Source of the DNA: Rhodocollybia butyracea
Taxonomy: Eukaryota > Basidiomycota > Agaricomycetes > Agaricales > Omphalotaceae
Length of the DNA stretch: 64,000 nucleotides
Direction of reading: 5' to 3'
Assembly: GCA_015501585.1 (NCBI GenBank)
Contig: JADNRY010000063.1
Span: 204,911 to 268,910, forward strand
The notes beneath the pieces were generated by a model. It searched no databases and was not told where the DNA came from. It saw only the letters and a program-made list of their open reading frames with translations. Positions within the stretch are counted from its first letter, which is position 1. Each line of letters starts with the position of its first letter. Positions 36,417 to 48,089 of this stretch are shown one piece after another. The position numbers were made by a program, and so were the translations under genes.

Positions 36417-37655
36417 ATGGACACCAAAGTTTACGCGCCCCTTCCTCCTCCTGGAGAAAAGGAATTGATATCCTTGCCTGAACTGAAACCTGAACAGGTT
36501 AACATGCAGGAGAAAATCCAGGGGCATTTTACAAAGGACGGATACACGCTCCCAGGCGTTGAGTCCGGAGGCGAGCTCATGGAAGAGGAAAAGTTTTGGT
36601 TGTCCTATGAATGCCAGTTTCGGTGAGTTTACTATAATATAGCGTCTGTAAAAGCTAACGAGCACCAGGTATCTTCGTGCAACCAAGTGGAAGGTAGACG
36701 ACGCAATAAAGAGGCTGGAATCTACTCTCAAATGGAGACGCGAATTTGGTCTTTATGCTCATATAACACCAGAATATATCGAACCAGAAGTGAGTTATTG
36801 TGGAACTAAAATTTTTCGCTCTAACATGTGTTCGGTAGGCTGTGACAGGCAAAGAAATACTATTCGGCTACGACACATATGGAAGACCGGATTTTACATG
36901 ATACCCAGTCGTCAAAACACGACTGAAGCTACGCGTCAAATCGAGTTTGCTGTATGGATGCTAGAACGGTGTATCGATCTTATGGACGAAGGGGTCGAGT
37001 ATGTCGCGTTTTTCCCCGTGTTGACTTCCGACTTACTTTCCTTTGTGCCACTCAAGATCTCTTGACCTCCTCATAAACTTTGCCGACAAGGCGAAGAATC
37101 CGTCCATGAGTACCTCAAGAACAGTTCTTTCCATTCTGCAGAACCACTACCCAGAGCGTCTGGGAAAAGCCCTCGTTATTAATGTCCCTTACCTTGTGAA
37201 CATGTTCTTCAAAATCATCACGCCATTCATCGATCCGGTGACAGTCCAAAAGCTCAAGTTTAACCCCAACGTTGTGAAAGACAAGATATTCGTGGAAGAC
37301 CAGGTCTTACTCTTTAAGCTTTATGAGCCGATATTCAACTGCTAATATTCGCTTTCAGGTGATGAAAGATTTCTGGGGAGGAAATCAAGACTTTGAATAC
37401 GATCATGCAAAATACTGGCCAGCGCTTGTACAGCTTTGCCAGACGAGGAAGGCAGCGTGGATGGAAAACTGGAAAGAGCTAGGTGGAACAATCGGGATCC
37501 ATGAGTCCGATTACAAAAACACAACTGAGGGGACACTAGAGAAGACACCAACTGTGTCTGAGCCTGTGGAGGAGGCAATAGATGACATCGATGAGGCCTC
37601 TTTGGAGGAAGAGGAAGGAGCTCCTGCGTCAGAAGAAGTGGTAGATATCGCGTGA
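36417..37655 (+). CDS. Sec14/CRAL-TRIO phosphatidylinositol-transfer-like protein, apparent frameshift
   Basis: Lipid-exchange protein of the Sec14 family. The N-terminal CRAL-TRIO-N helices (L-R-A-T-K-W-K-V-D-D-A) are followed by the lipid-binding domain: G-Y-D-T-Y-G-R-P, Y-M-I-P-S-R-Q-N-T, L-D-L-L-I-N-F-A-D, L-Q-N-H-Y-P-E-R-L and V-N-V-P-Y-L-V-N-M-F-F, ending in an acidic tail. Introns keep frame up to about 36885. There G-R-P and the next motif F-Y-M-I-P lie in different frames, one base short, with no usable intron between. As written, the frame would stop at a TGA (about 36898). Either one base is missing in the assembly or the gene is newly broken. The rest, to 37655, is open and well conserved, which favours an assembly or recent error. 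Confidence 0.82.
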
Positions 37656-37967
37656 ATTAGATTTATCTAGATTTTTAGTACTACTCGTTGATTGGGCTCT
37701 CTAGACTCTTACTACTACAATACCATACTTTAGATTTTAGCTTGCATAGATAATGTTTCGTTGCTTATTTTTTATATTGATAAAAGGATAATTATAAACG
37801 GGGTATCCAATGGAGCTTGATTGAAGAAATTCTAAACTAGTACTACTAGCAGCAGTCGTTCACATCAGCGAAATACTTAAATTGGTGGAACGATTTCCAT
37901 ATTTGGTAATCGGAGTTCTCATGGTCAGAGCACCGTGACTCACGCGCACGGCGTGACCACTATAATC
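37656..37967. other. Intergenic, AT-rich
   Basis: 3' UTR of the Sec14-like gene and promoter of the next gene. Nothing else seen. Confidence 0.5.
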
Positions 37968-39097
37968 ATGAACGAAACTGTAAACGAACCATACTATAGT
38001 ACTGGAGACGTTTCTGTGGATCGTTTGGCTTTTTTCCACATTCTCGAACGATTAAAAGTAAGCCAAACGAACCTGAAAAGTTCAACGTTCATGACCGACG
38101 GTTTTGGTAGACTCAGAAACGTACCGGATGGGTGAACAACGCGGTATGATCTCTTTTGTTTTCTGAAGCCCGCAAAGTTGTTCATGCAGCCACAGATTCC
38201 GAATCCTGAAAGGTGCGCGTCGAATCTCTGGTTCTTCTTATCACTAAACCTTTTCCAGTATCTCTGACCACATGTACCGAATGGCCCTCTTATCGATGTG
38301 TACATCTGACGCGAAACTCGACGTTGCAAAGTGCGTCGCGACCCGAGAAGCGAAATATTGTTGACATTTGGATCAGATGTGTTATGCTGAGCGTCGTGCA
38401 CGACTTAGCTGAAGCACAAGGTTAGTCGCTTCCTGTCCTGGAGCAGCTTACTGATGCTCATCAGGAACTAACTAGTTGGAGATATTGCTCCCAGCCATGG
38501 TATTTCGAAGGAAGAGAAGTCCCGATTAGAAAGCGTTCGTGGTGTCCTTCCAATGCCCTTCATACCAATCAATGATCTGCTGGTAACAGGAAGCTATCCG
38601 CGTGTTCGTACACGAAATGTTACACAACAGCCCTGCGGCTCAGAGGATTGAAGCACTTTGGAAGGTACGACCAGGCAGACTCGTTTATCTTTCTATTGAG
38701 AGTTAATTCGGCGGTTACAGGAATACGAAGAAAGGAAAACACCCGAAGCTTGTTTCGTGAAGGGTAAGCGACGAACAACGCGTTCAACTTTCTGCTCATT
38801 TTATGGATAGACCTCGATCGGTTTGAAATGGCTACACAAGGTACCTCCACCATCTTGACACTAAATTGGTTCTTATCCATACTCAATTGTATAGCGCTGG
38901 AATACGAAAAGGTTCTTGACGCGCCGAGACTTCAAGCATTCTACGATAGCTCTATTCCGGACATTAAACACCCAGAAGTACAGGGATGGGGAAAAGATTT
39001 ACTCGAGGAACGGTCGCGGCTATTCCCCTCATCTCAAGTCCAACAAACTGGAGTAGGTTCGGTAGAATTGGGTGACGATCCTCGGAGGGTTCTCTAG
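37968..39097 (+). CDS. HDDC2: HD-domain 5'-deoxynucleotidase of the HDDC2 family
   Basis: Metal-dependent HD phosphohydrolase that dephosphorylates deoxynucleoside monophosphates (YfbR/HDDC2/yeast Ygk1 family). Eight or more small exons from the ATG at 37968 join to F-F-H-I-L-E-R-L-K-T-Q-K-R-T-G-W-V, S-I-S-D-H-M-Y-R-M-A-L-L (metal His), V-V-H-D-L-A-E-A-Q-V-G-D-I (the HD pair), S-H-G-I-S-K-E-E-K, E-M-L-H-N-S-P-A-A-Q-R-I, L-W-K-E-Y-E-E-R-K-T-P-E-A, D-L-D-R-F-E-M-A-T-Q and A-L-E-Y-E-K. Order and spacing match the family. Several exons are under 60 bp, and all have GT-AG borders. The C-terminal extension to 39097 is less conserved. Confidence 0.92.
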
Positions 39098-39688
39098 GCT
39101 CTATAGGACCCTGGATCAGATTTCTCAAATGTACCACTCTATGATGTATTCCAGCTTATATTCTACCCATTTTGGGGGCTTTTGGGGGCGACTGTGATGG
39201 TGGAGTGTTCAAAAGAAACGACATGACTCTGCGGATCCGTCTGCGGCGTCCACTAGTAGCCACTAGTAGTCTAGTATGATGCAAACTCTGGGTGCAAAAG
39301 GGTCAAAACGAGGCGAACTCGGATTTGGGTTCTGGCCTTAAGTATACAGTAGGAGGAAGAGGTTGGAAGAGGTGGTCTCTGTTTTAGGAATGGGTCATCA
39401 TGCACATGCGCCTATGTAGGAGAATATAAGGCCCTGTTGAGCCAGGGCCCACGCTGCACAGTGCAACCGATGAGCGTATCTCACCTGGTTTCGAAAAGTC
39501 TCGAAATCGCTTGTGAGAACGGCTCCATCAGCTCACCAGCGCTCAGAGTTAAGCGGATAACTCCTTTTAGTAACTGAACTCAATCCCCAACCAATCATTA
39601 ATCAGCAACATCCATCATGCATTCTTCGCACAAGCTTTATAAATGATACACTACATTTTCAACACAAGCTTGTGAAAAGTAGTCACAA
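39098..39688. other. Intergenic, no gene seen
   Basis: 590 bp with a G-rich patch (tttgggggcttttgggggcga near 39171) and no supported ORF. Includes the promoter of hydrolase copy 1. Confidence 0.5.
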
Positions 39689-41086
39689 ATGAGCTCACAT
39701 CTCATCTCCGAATCCTATGTATGGGATCCTCGACCATACTATCCACTGGTTTCGACAGTCAAACGATACTGGAAGTCTTCATGGCAGGATGGGCTGACGC
39801 TGGTTTTCGCCCATGGAACGGGATTCGGCAAAGAACACTGGGAGGTAGGGTTCGTTTACCTGACTGCGTGATTGATGCTCATATACAGGTCTTGCAAGCC
39901 CACAATTGACGACCTACTGGACATTATCGAGCAACAACAACCGAAGATCAAAATACGGGAAATTTGGTCTATCGACGCGCCAAACCACGGAGACGCTGCG
40001 ATCCTGAACGAAGAAAAACTTCAGTGGGGATATGAGCCTGTTTGTAAGTAACAGCCTCTGTTATGCTTTTGACCTCTCATCTTCGTGTTTCAGTCCAATG
40101 GGGGGAATACGGGCGTAGCATTCACTCTTTTCTGACCAGTAGAGGTCGTACTCTCCTTGGATCTACATTAGAAGGCAAAGTTGTCGGCAACTTCGACTTT
40201 TCGTCTCATACACTTGTTGGAATTGGACACTCCATGGGCGCCATCTCTCTTCTTCTCGGACTGGATTTTGCCCCATCCACCGAGCACCTTTTCGCATCCA
40301 TAATCCTTGTTGAACCCATGACGATGAATCCAGCCACTGTTTCGGAGGGTACCGTTGCAAACCTTCCAAAAGGTTCAGAAGGAAGGAGGGACATATGGCC
40401 CTCTCAGGAAGAGGCATACAAGGTGCTGAAGGCACGTAAGGCGTGGAAGATATGGGATGACAGGGTATTGAGGATTTTTGTGGTTCGTTTACATTTGTTT
40501 CTCATATGGTCGGAGAGTCTGAATGTTTTGCGCAGGAAACTGGTCTACGTCCTCTCCCAACACTGGACTACCCGGATATCAAGGAAGGTGTGACACTCAA
40601 ATGTACGCGGAAGCAAGAAACAGTGAGTGTCCCTAATTGTTCACTCGTTGCACAACTTATCTCACTCCATGTATCGTAGGCTTCATACAGAGATCCCCTT
40701 GGTTATGTCACCATTTACCGAGGCTTTCGCTCTTACGCTTCACGTATACCGATACATGTCTACTATGGCTCAATTCACGATTATGTGTGGGTAACTCCTC
40801 CGATGTAAACACTGGAGTAGATGCTCACAAAGTGACCCGCAGCGCCGAAGAGACCAAGAAAGATGTGATTAAGAATGCACTTGGAGGTCCGCAGAGCCTC
40901 GCTAGTTTTGGTTACATTGAGGGAGCAGGACATACGGTTAGCGAGGCTTCTTTTTCTCTACAATTGGTTTTGACGACTCAACTGAATATGCAGGCCCCGC
41001 AACATAGTCCAAGGGGAGTCGCAGAGAAGATCTTCGAATCCCTGAAAGTGGACGCGAGGACGAAGACTCTGGGATCCAAGTTATAA
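39689..41086 (+). CDS. Peroxisomal alpha/beta hydrolase (Lpx1-like), copy 1
   Basis: Serine hydrolase of the AB_hydrolase_1 type; substrate unknown, a lipid or ester is likely. Exons 39689-39844, 39899-40043, 40094-40482, 40536-40622, 40680-40786, 40843-40936 and 40994-41086 join to 356 aa. An N-terminal S-E-S-Y-x-W-D-P-R-P-Y-Y block is followed by the oxyanion region V-F-A-H-G-T-G-F-G-K, D-A-P-N-H-G-D, the nucleophile elbow G-I-G-H-S-M-G, I-L-V-E-P-M, and the catalytic His in G-Y-I-E-G-A-G-H. The last residues are G-S-K-L, a canonical peroxisomal PTS1. It is the least altered of the four related copies in this window and the first unit of the duplication array. Confidence 0.88.
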
Positions 41087-42099
41087 TCAGGATGTTAGTT
41101 TAGCATTTCAAGGGTGATTATATAGAACAGGTAAATGAGGTAGACGCGAGTTGGTCGCCTTCGTACAGTTAGCGACTTTCTAGAATTCGACTGTTTTCTT
41201 GTGGGACGGCGATGTAGGGCGGAACCGTGTATAATACTACCACGCGCTGACTTTTCCTTGAACCATCATCATCTAACGGGCGCTAATCCTCCACGACAAA
41301 AAGAAAGCCTTCAGAGGAGCGTATCTGCCCTTACAACTACCATATAACCATGGATAGTTCCTACGAACACTGTCTTTATTGGGTGAAAAGGTCACAGGCG
41401 ATGATGTGGAAGTTGTACTCGCACTTGACCTCAGTACCCCTGTGACGAGTGAAAGGGCTTGACATTGGTGGAAAATGGACGTTGATGACCGTAGAAAGAC
41501 TCGTGGAGGCGGATTGGTGCCCCTTGACGGTATATGTCCTTGACTTGCGCGATGTGAAAGTCACAGTTGACGACAACTAGCCCCTTTCAATCTGCGCCCC
41601 TATAGAGGACGGCCTGGACTATACACATCTCCACAAAACCATTGCACACGCAACATCATCTATAATTGATAGCCTTATGAACATTGTACACGCAGTTCCA
41701 ACACTAGTCGATAGCCGTTAAAAAAACATGTTAACGAAGACTACTGGCGGAATCAACGGCAGTTGCTCTTGTGCACCCAAGCCGCCTAAAGGGTTAGGGA
41801 AGAGAGGATGTAGTTGCCCACACCATACAACAAGGCCAATGATGTAAAAGGTGTAATCGTCAGTAGCCTTGGCTACCGGGACTACCTACTATCGCTCTCA
41901 TCTAATCATATTGCAAGGTGCGCCATCTGGGTAAACAATGTATTGCTAGTCTTATCCCGCCTCCCTGTCCCTGTCATTTGCTCTACCCACCTACATGACA
42001 GAGAACACATAAAAACCACCAGGAAAGATGTGGCGCGCTTGTGCAAAGCTACCGTTATGACATGCATCCTGTATTCCACTTGACTTTATCTCCTCAATC
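41087..42099. other. Intergenic, mostly unrecognised
   Basis: 41090-41250 corresponds to 52920-53000 downstream of the hydrolase fragment (gactgttttcttgtgggacgg, ggcggaaccgtgtataat). From about 41800 weak LINE-like reading begins. No intact gene. Confidence 0.45.
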
Positions 42100-42520
42100 A
42101 TTGTGTGCAATACAACGTGAACAACAACTGGATGATCTCGACACCTGCACTATGCCTAGTAAGGCCATACTTAACCATTATTAAAGTGCCCAAGCATAGA
42201 GATCCTTTCATCCGTCTCATCACGTCGTCTCGCATCGTCTCACGGACCAGTGGCGGACTGGCGGTAGAGCGGTTACGCTACGCTACAGGCCTTTCATCCT
42301 GAGAGAATGGCAGCTTTGCCAATTCTGTCAGGAAGAAACTGAAGATGAAGGCCACGCCCTCCTATCATGCAGTGGTAACCCCTCACTTTCCTTAATCCAC
42401 CATACCTTTCTGGAGAAGGCGTGCAGACCATCACCTAAGCTTACTCACACTCTGACTTCGTTTCCCCCCGCGAGACCTACTATTCAGAGAACGACTGTTG
42501 CCTTTGCTGGCTAAATGTCT
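42100..42520 (+). pseudogene. Degenerate 3' end of a non-LTR retrotransposon (LINE) ORF2
   Basis: Fragments L-A-V-E-R-L-R-Y and R-E-W-Q-L-C-Q-F-C-Q-E-E-T-E-D-E-G-H-A-L-L-S-C, in different frames, match the typical C-terminal C-x2-C..H..C zinc region of fungal LINE reverse-transcriptase proteins. Frameshifts and stops interrupt it. No target-site duplication or poly-A tail was identified. Confidence 0.55.
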
Positions 42521-42779
42521 TTGACGTTCTGAATTTATTCGCTAGTAAGGATGGGTCCCCAGATCCAGAGTTGAAGTACTTAGCACACCGGAGGAGAGTG
42601 ATGTCTTGTCTTAACGAGAAAGTCTATATACATTGTCGTACTTTAGATACACGTCTAATTTACTCATTGATATACTTTGTTGCGCCTTTAAATAATATAG
42701 AGCCCCTGGTACTGAATATGTTCCTTACCGAATGTGTTCTTTACTAGGCCCTCTCGTGCCGGTCAAAGCTTTTGTGAGT

Positions 42780-43500
42780 TCCAGGATCCAGCCTGTGTAC
42801 ACAGCAACGGTTGAGACGGGTGCCCTCGGCACATATCACAGGCGCGATATGTGTAGCGTGGAACCCGGCTGTTTCTTAATGGGACCGCGCCGGTAAAACC
42901 TACCTACCTACATACCTATCACACCTTTTTGATTCCCAGTTTCCTTCCACTCGGGATTATTCCTGGTTTTTAACATCTGCGGCACACACAGGGCGCAGTA
43001 TGTATAGCGCGGACGTTGACTGTTCCTCGATGGTACCATGCCGTTTATCCTAACCCCCCCCCCCCCCTCCTTGCGTAGCAGGCCACGCGCTAGCTTCAGG
43101 AATCGAAATTTCCAATCCCTCAAAGGTTAAACGTATTTTTGACCACCTGAAACCGAGTGCGACCACTGAGTTTTGTCATAAAGTGATGCTAACTGCAATG
43201 AAGACCTGGGGCATTCTGCCAAAGTCAGTGTTTCCCTCCATGCCAGATAGTATACCAAGTCCACCGCCTCTCTTCTCGATCGTAGATCTTCCTTTACGCT
43301 CCTGCTTATTTCAGTTTATTTCCTTCTCTTTCCTACTACTAGAGTCTACTCGTTTGCAAGTGCCAATCCTTTTGCTGACCCCGAAGTAGATATTCTATTC
43401 GTTGCGAAGCAAACCCGTTACACCGTAGTGCTCGCCGACACCCTCGCAATGGGCTATATACCATTTGTGAAACTCCAGTCGATAATTTTATTGTTCATTC
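42780..43500. repeat. Duplicated intergenic block, copy 1
   Basis: Shares long imperfect stretches with 53000-53440 (gggcgcag..gcgcggac..gactg, gtaccatgccg, ctagcttcaggaatc, ctgtaaaactccagtc) and in part with 59560-59780. It contains a C homopolymer near 43056-43068. Confidence 0.75.
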
Positions 43501-43837
43501 AGTTTCTAGTCATCTCGGGTATATGAATGGCACTCGGGCTCCAGGCGCAGACTCCAAAACTACTGCTGAATGTGAAGGATTTGTTCGAGAACATGCTCGT
43601 TCCGTTTAGATATGATAAAATATGTACTAGTAGGTTTACCATGGGCACCTACTGCCCTCCACATGCATAAAGGCTCGACAGGAAGCACGAGAAAATGGCC
43701 GTTAAACTTATCGCCAATTTCACGTTATTTTTTGCGAATTCTCACGATTCCAAACTATTATGAAAACGGCTATAAAGTATCGACGCGAACCCACGACTTG
43801 GCTCCTCAGGTCTTTGCAATAATGGATCAAACTTCGG

Positions 43838-43842
43838 TTTTG
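43838..43842. repeat. Copia target-site duplication, left (ttttg)
   Basis: Five bases identical to 49289-49293 and directly outside the LTR. Five bp is normal for LTR retrotransposons. Confidence 0.9.
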
Positions 43843-44058
43843 TCTTAAGGGCGATAAGGTTTAGGACAAGTGTATTCTGGCACGAAGAGAGAACCGATAG
43901 GTAAATAGAATAGAATACAGTGTCCTTGTAACTCACCTGGCACGAAGAGAGAACCGATAGGGGCTCTTCTTCGGGTCAGGGTGATTAATAAAGTAATAAT
44001 GTCCGATTAGGAAAGTAAAAGGATGCTTTGGCCTAAGGCGTCTGATCAACCTCTAACA
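43843..44058 (-). repeat. Copia 3' LTR
   Basis: Begins TGTTAGAGG and ends CCTTAAGA in element orientation. It contains a direct repeat of ggcacgaagagagaaccgat. It is 216 bp, the same length as the other LTR. Confidence 0.95.
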
Positions 44059-44070
44059 CCCCCCCTTGAG
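44059..44070 (-). promoter_or_regulatory. Polypurine tract
   Basis: Reads CTCAAGGGGGGG on the element strand, directly before the 3' LTR. This is the expected plus-strand priming site. Confidence 0.85.
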
Positions 44071-44090
44071 TAGCGTCTAGGCTAAGCAAT

Positions 44091-45866
44091 TTAACCCATT
44101 GCTTGTGCATTGTCCTGTGGAGGGGTTTCGTGAAAATGTCGGCAACGTTTTCCTTGTTCGATACATAGACGACGTCGACGAGGCGTTTTGACTATACAGT
44201 CGCGGATAAAGTGTTCACGAATGGATATGTGTTTCATCTTGCTGTGAGCATGGGGGTCGTGTGTACACGCAACCGTTCCTTGGTTATCGCAAAATAAGGA
44301 AGTGGGGGCTTGTTGAGGGAAGCCGAGTTCTGCGAAGAAGTTTCTGAACCAAAGGATGTCTTTGGCGCAGTGAGTCGTAGCAAGATATTCTGCCTCACAT
44401 GAGGATAGAGCAACGACAGACTGTTGTTTGGAACTCCATGATAGTGGGGAGCCGTTCATGAGGATAATGAACCCAGAGACTGATTTTCTGTCATCGCCCA
44501 TTCCCCAGTCAGAGTCGGATAGGGCACGGAATAGAGGGTAACGTAGTTTGTTTCTTCCGAGCCACAGAGAGTAGAAGATAGTTCCTTTGAGGTAGCGAAG
44601 CAGGTGTTTTGCTGCAACAATGTGGACAGGCCCATAGTTGGACATAAACCTTGCCAACTCTCGTACTGTATATGCGATATCGGGCCTGGAACAAGTACAG
44701 AGATACATGGCTTTACCAACGACCGCGGTATAGGGGAAAGCCCTGACTTTCGCTCTGTTATCTGGCGTGAGTTCTTCAGTCGAAGGAAAGAGACGAACAC
44801 CAGGGTCCATGGGAGTCGAGACTGGTTTAGAGTTCTCGAACCCAAACTCGCGAAGGATGGATTCCGTATATGCGAGCTGGTCTAGTCTAATGGTTCTGTT
44901 GCTTCTGTCACGGGTGATTCCGCAACCAAGGTGGAAAGTGGGTTCACCGTTGTCGGTGATGTCAAAGAGGGAGCTGAGCTGTTGTATGACTTTGTCAGAT
45001 TCGGATGCAGGTTTGGAACCGATAAGCATGTTGTCGACACTAGTTGTAATAATGGATCTATTGTCACCTTCGTAACGAACATAGACACTCCAGTCCAACT
45101 CCGTCCTTTTGAACCCGATGGATTCAAGCTTGGCGTTGAGCTCAAGATACCATTGCCTTCCCGATTGCTTCAGGCCGTATAGTCCTTTTCGCAACCGCCA
45201 GAAACCAGAACCAGTATTTGTCGGCTTCTTCATGTAAATTTCTTCGTCGAGTGGACCATTGAGGTATGCGGTTTTGACGTCGATTTGGCGAAGCTCCATA
45301 TCATGTTCCGCTACAATTGTGAGGACAGTCCGTATAGATTCCCATCTGGCTACAGGCGCAAAGGTGTAATTATAGTCCTGACCTGGAATCTGGGTGAAGC
45401 CCTTTGCTACGAGTCGAGCTTTGAATCTGGAGATCAATCCATCACGGTCCCTCTTTATGCGGAGCACCCATTTACACCCAACCGGTTTGCGGTTCAGAGG
45501 CACATCATCAACTTCCTCGTAGACTCCTTTCGCCTTCAATGATTCAAGTTCTTCGTATATGGCAGCAAGCCAGTACGACCAGTAGATTGACGATTTGGCG
45601 TGTTGGATGGAAAGGGGGTCTTTTTCAGACGAATCATCGATGGGGTCATGGAGGGCTGCGCCTGCAAAGGTTTCTACATCGACAAAGGCTTGAGCTAGTG
45701 GTTGGAGGTTGCTTGTATTACACTCTACTTTGATTTCTCGGTTGTCTGGAGAGTTAAGTAAATTCAGGAGAACTGTATTTTGCCCCCCTTTTCCAGACGA
45801 GTGGTGATGAAGTTTGCGCGGTAGCGGGTGGGTAATTGCCTCACTCGCTCGGAGCGTTTCGGACAA
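44091..45866 (-). pseudogene. Copia pol, reverse transcriptase and RNase H part
   Basis: Open for 591 codons. RT blocks are G-C-K-W-V-L-R-I-K, F-K-A-R-L-V-A-K-G-F-T-Q, Q-I-D-V-K-T-A-Y-L-N-G, L-Y-G-L-K-Q-S-G-R-Q-W and S-R-P-D-I-A-Y. RNase H has D-S-D-W, S-S-C-E-A-E-Y and D-N-Q-G. The active-site box, normally Y-V-D-D, reads S-V-D-N, so the second catalytic Asp is replaced by Asn and the enzyme should be inactive. The frame is cut off from the upstream integrase. Confidence 0.88.
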
Positions 45867-46205
45867 GGGTTGTCCATGTCAAGCATATGGTAGTCGCCAT
45901 CAGCGTCTTTTTCCTCGATGCATTGCTCTTCTCTAGAACTTTCAGTCTGAGAAGAACGTCTGCAGAGTAGGGTTAGTTAGGGTTTTAGAGAGTGCGTCAA
46001 AGCGTACTCTTTAAGCTCAATGCGTTCTCGATCTGCAAGACTTTCAATAGTCTCAGAAGAAGGGCTGCAGAGTAAAATGAGATAGGGTTTTAGGAGGGGA
46101 CGAAGTAACGTACCCTTGCTCATCTTCACGGAAGTCGGTCTCTGAAGGTGCCATTTCTTCGGAGAGAGAACTAACAGGAAGGAAAATTTTAGGGTTTTGT
46201 TAAAG
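45867..46205 (-). repeat. Three tandem intron-like units inside Copia pol
   Basis: On the element strand three segments each start with a GTACG donor-like site, contain aaaaccct, and end in a pyrimidine-rich AG (near 46140, 46060 and 45962). They are separated by similar ~57-bp stretches that include ttcttct..agactg. This looks like a tandem triplication of an exon-intron unit. Confidence 0.5.
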
Positions 46206-48089
46206 GAAGGTAGCGAGACGATGTACGTACTCATCATGACCTTCAAGTAGGGTTTCTCGTTCTTCCAGCAAACGAATATCATCGTTGAAGGAAGGTATAG
46301 ATTGTAAATGGAGATCGTCCCAGAGGATCTCTGATAGTGGAGGGGACGGCAGTTGTGACAGGAATCCATGGAATTCGACGTCTCGACGAGCTCTGATAGT
46401 TCTAGATTCGGGAAACCAAATTAGGTACCCTTTTGAATCTGGCGAGTATCCAACGAATCTCCCTTGTTCACCTCGCGGAACAGTTTTGTTCAAATAATCT
46501 GAGGTTGTTTTTCCGGGAGGTAACGAGAGCGCCGAAAGGGCGGAGGTGAGAGAGGTCTGGTTTCTTTCGAAACCAGCCATAGAACGGAGTAAGTTTGTCG
46601 GATAGGGAAGCATGTGGAACTCTGTTTTTGATATGTGCGCCAGTTTGCGTGCTCAGCGGCCAGAACCATGCTGAAAGACCACAGTCTACTAACATTGCTC
46701 GGGACATTCTCTCCAGAATCTGGTTAACTCTTTCGGCGACTCCGTTTTGCTGAGAGGCATCAGGGACGGTTTTTTCGTAGGTTATACCTTCTTTTGCGCA
46801 GTATTCTCGAAAAGCACCTTCGGTGAGTTCACCGGCGTTGTCGACACGTAGAAAGATGATTTGGTAGCCTAGTTGTTTTTTCTGCCGCAGTGCGGAATTG
46901 GATAAAGCATTTAAGTGCATCGGATTTCGATTTTAGAAAGAAAACAATAATAAAACGCGAGTAGTCATCAACGAAGGTGATAAAGTATCTGAAGTTGCCG
47001 TATCCGAGAGGAGGGACCACAGATATCAGAATGGACACGGAATAATGGACGTGTTGCACGGTTGGTTGATACACGGGGAAATTTGAGTCGTTTGATGTTG
47101 GCAATGGCACAAATTTGACAGTTGACGACTCGCACGCTGTCAATATTTGACAGGAGTCCAGTCGTGGAGTCCCGTAGCCCTTTAACGTCTATATGGCCCA
47201 TTAGACGGTGGTAAAACCCAGGCGTCTATTCGCCTCAGTTTCTCCATCAGGACCGAACATTGCCGTGATTGAAGGCACCATTGATGCAATCAGTGTTGAT
47301 TGCGGAGATGTTGGAGGCGGAACGGGGATAACGTTCATCTGGTACAGATCTCGTACAATGTTTCCGCTAGCAAAGGGCTCGTTATTTGAAGTTAGGTAAG
47401 TGATAATACCTTCGCCAGTCGAGGTTTTTACACCCTTTCTGTCTAGTCTAGAGCCCGATATGAGATTGCATTGCGCTGTAGGAATATGAAGAACGTTGGA
47501 GATTGAGAAAGGTCTGATGTTTTGGTTATGTTCCGCATTGAGGACAATTTTCCCTTTTCCTACTGCTGCAGCAGACAGAGTGGAGCCGAACCCGAAAGAC
47601 GTCGAGGGGCGATTCAAAAGGAGTATAATCATGAAAGAGATTTCTGTCATGGAATATATGGCGGGATGCGCCAGTGTCGTGGTTGATGCTGGCATCTTTC
47701 ACGGCGTCTCCACTGAGTGCAATCACGTTAATGACTATTTCTTCATTGATATTTACATCATCGTCGTCGTCTGTGAATGCTGGAACTTCCACCATGTATA
47801 AAAGGGGATTCAAGACCTGATTGACTTCTCTTTCGCCATCGTTCGAGGTTTGAGCTGTCCCAGCGAAACGGCTTCCTGGTTCATCTGTTTGGACTTCTTT
47901 AAGCTGTTTCCGACGGCGAGAAAGGCATTCCTCGAGTGAAAGGTGGACATCCTTTTTTCCAGAGTAGCGAGGTGGGTATTTCCCTTGCATTCCCCCTTTA
48001 AACGCAAAGCATTCTGTAGAAGTATGACCGACGGGGGTTTCACAATAGGGATTGTCACAGAACAAGTGACTGAAAAGTTTCTAGACTGG
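46206..48089 (-). pseudogene. Copia pol, zinc knuckle, protease and integrase part (frameshifted)
   Basis: From 48065 down: zinc knuckle C-D-N-P-Y-C..G-H-T-S-T-E-C, protease D-T-G-A-S, then G-F-G-S-T-L-S in another frame (shift near 47595), the pre-integrase H-R-L-M-G-H after a shift near 47220, integrase V-H-S-D-I-C-G-P, F-V-D-D-Y-S-R after a shift near 47020, and Q-Q-N-G-V-A-E-R after another shift near 46900. A continuous Pol cannot be made. Confidence 0.85.
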
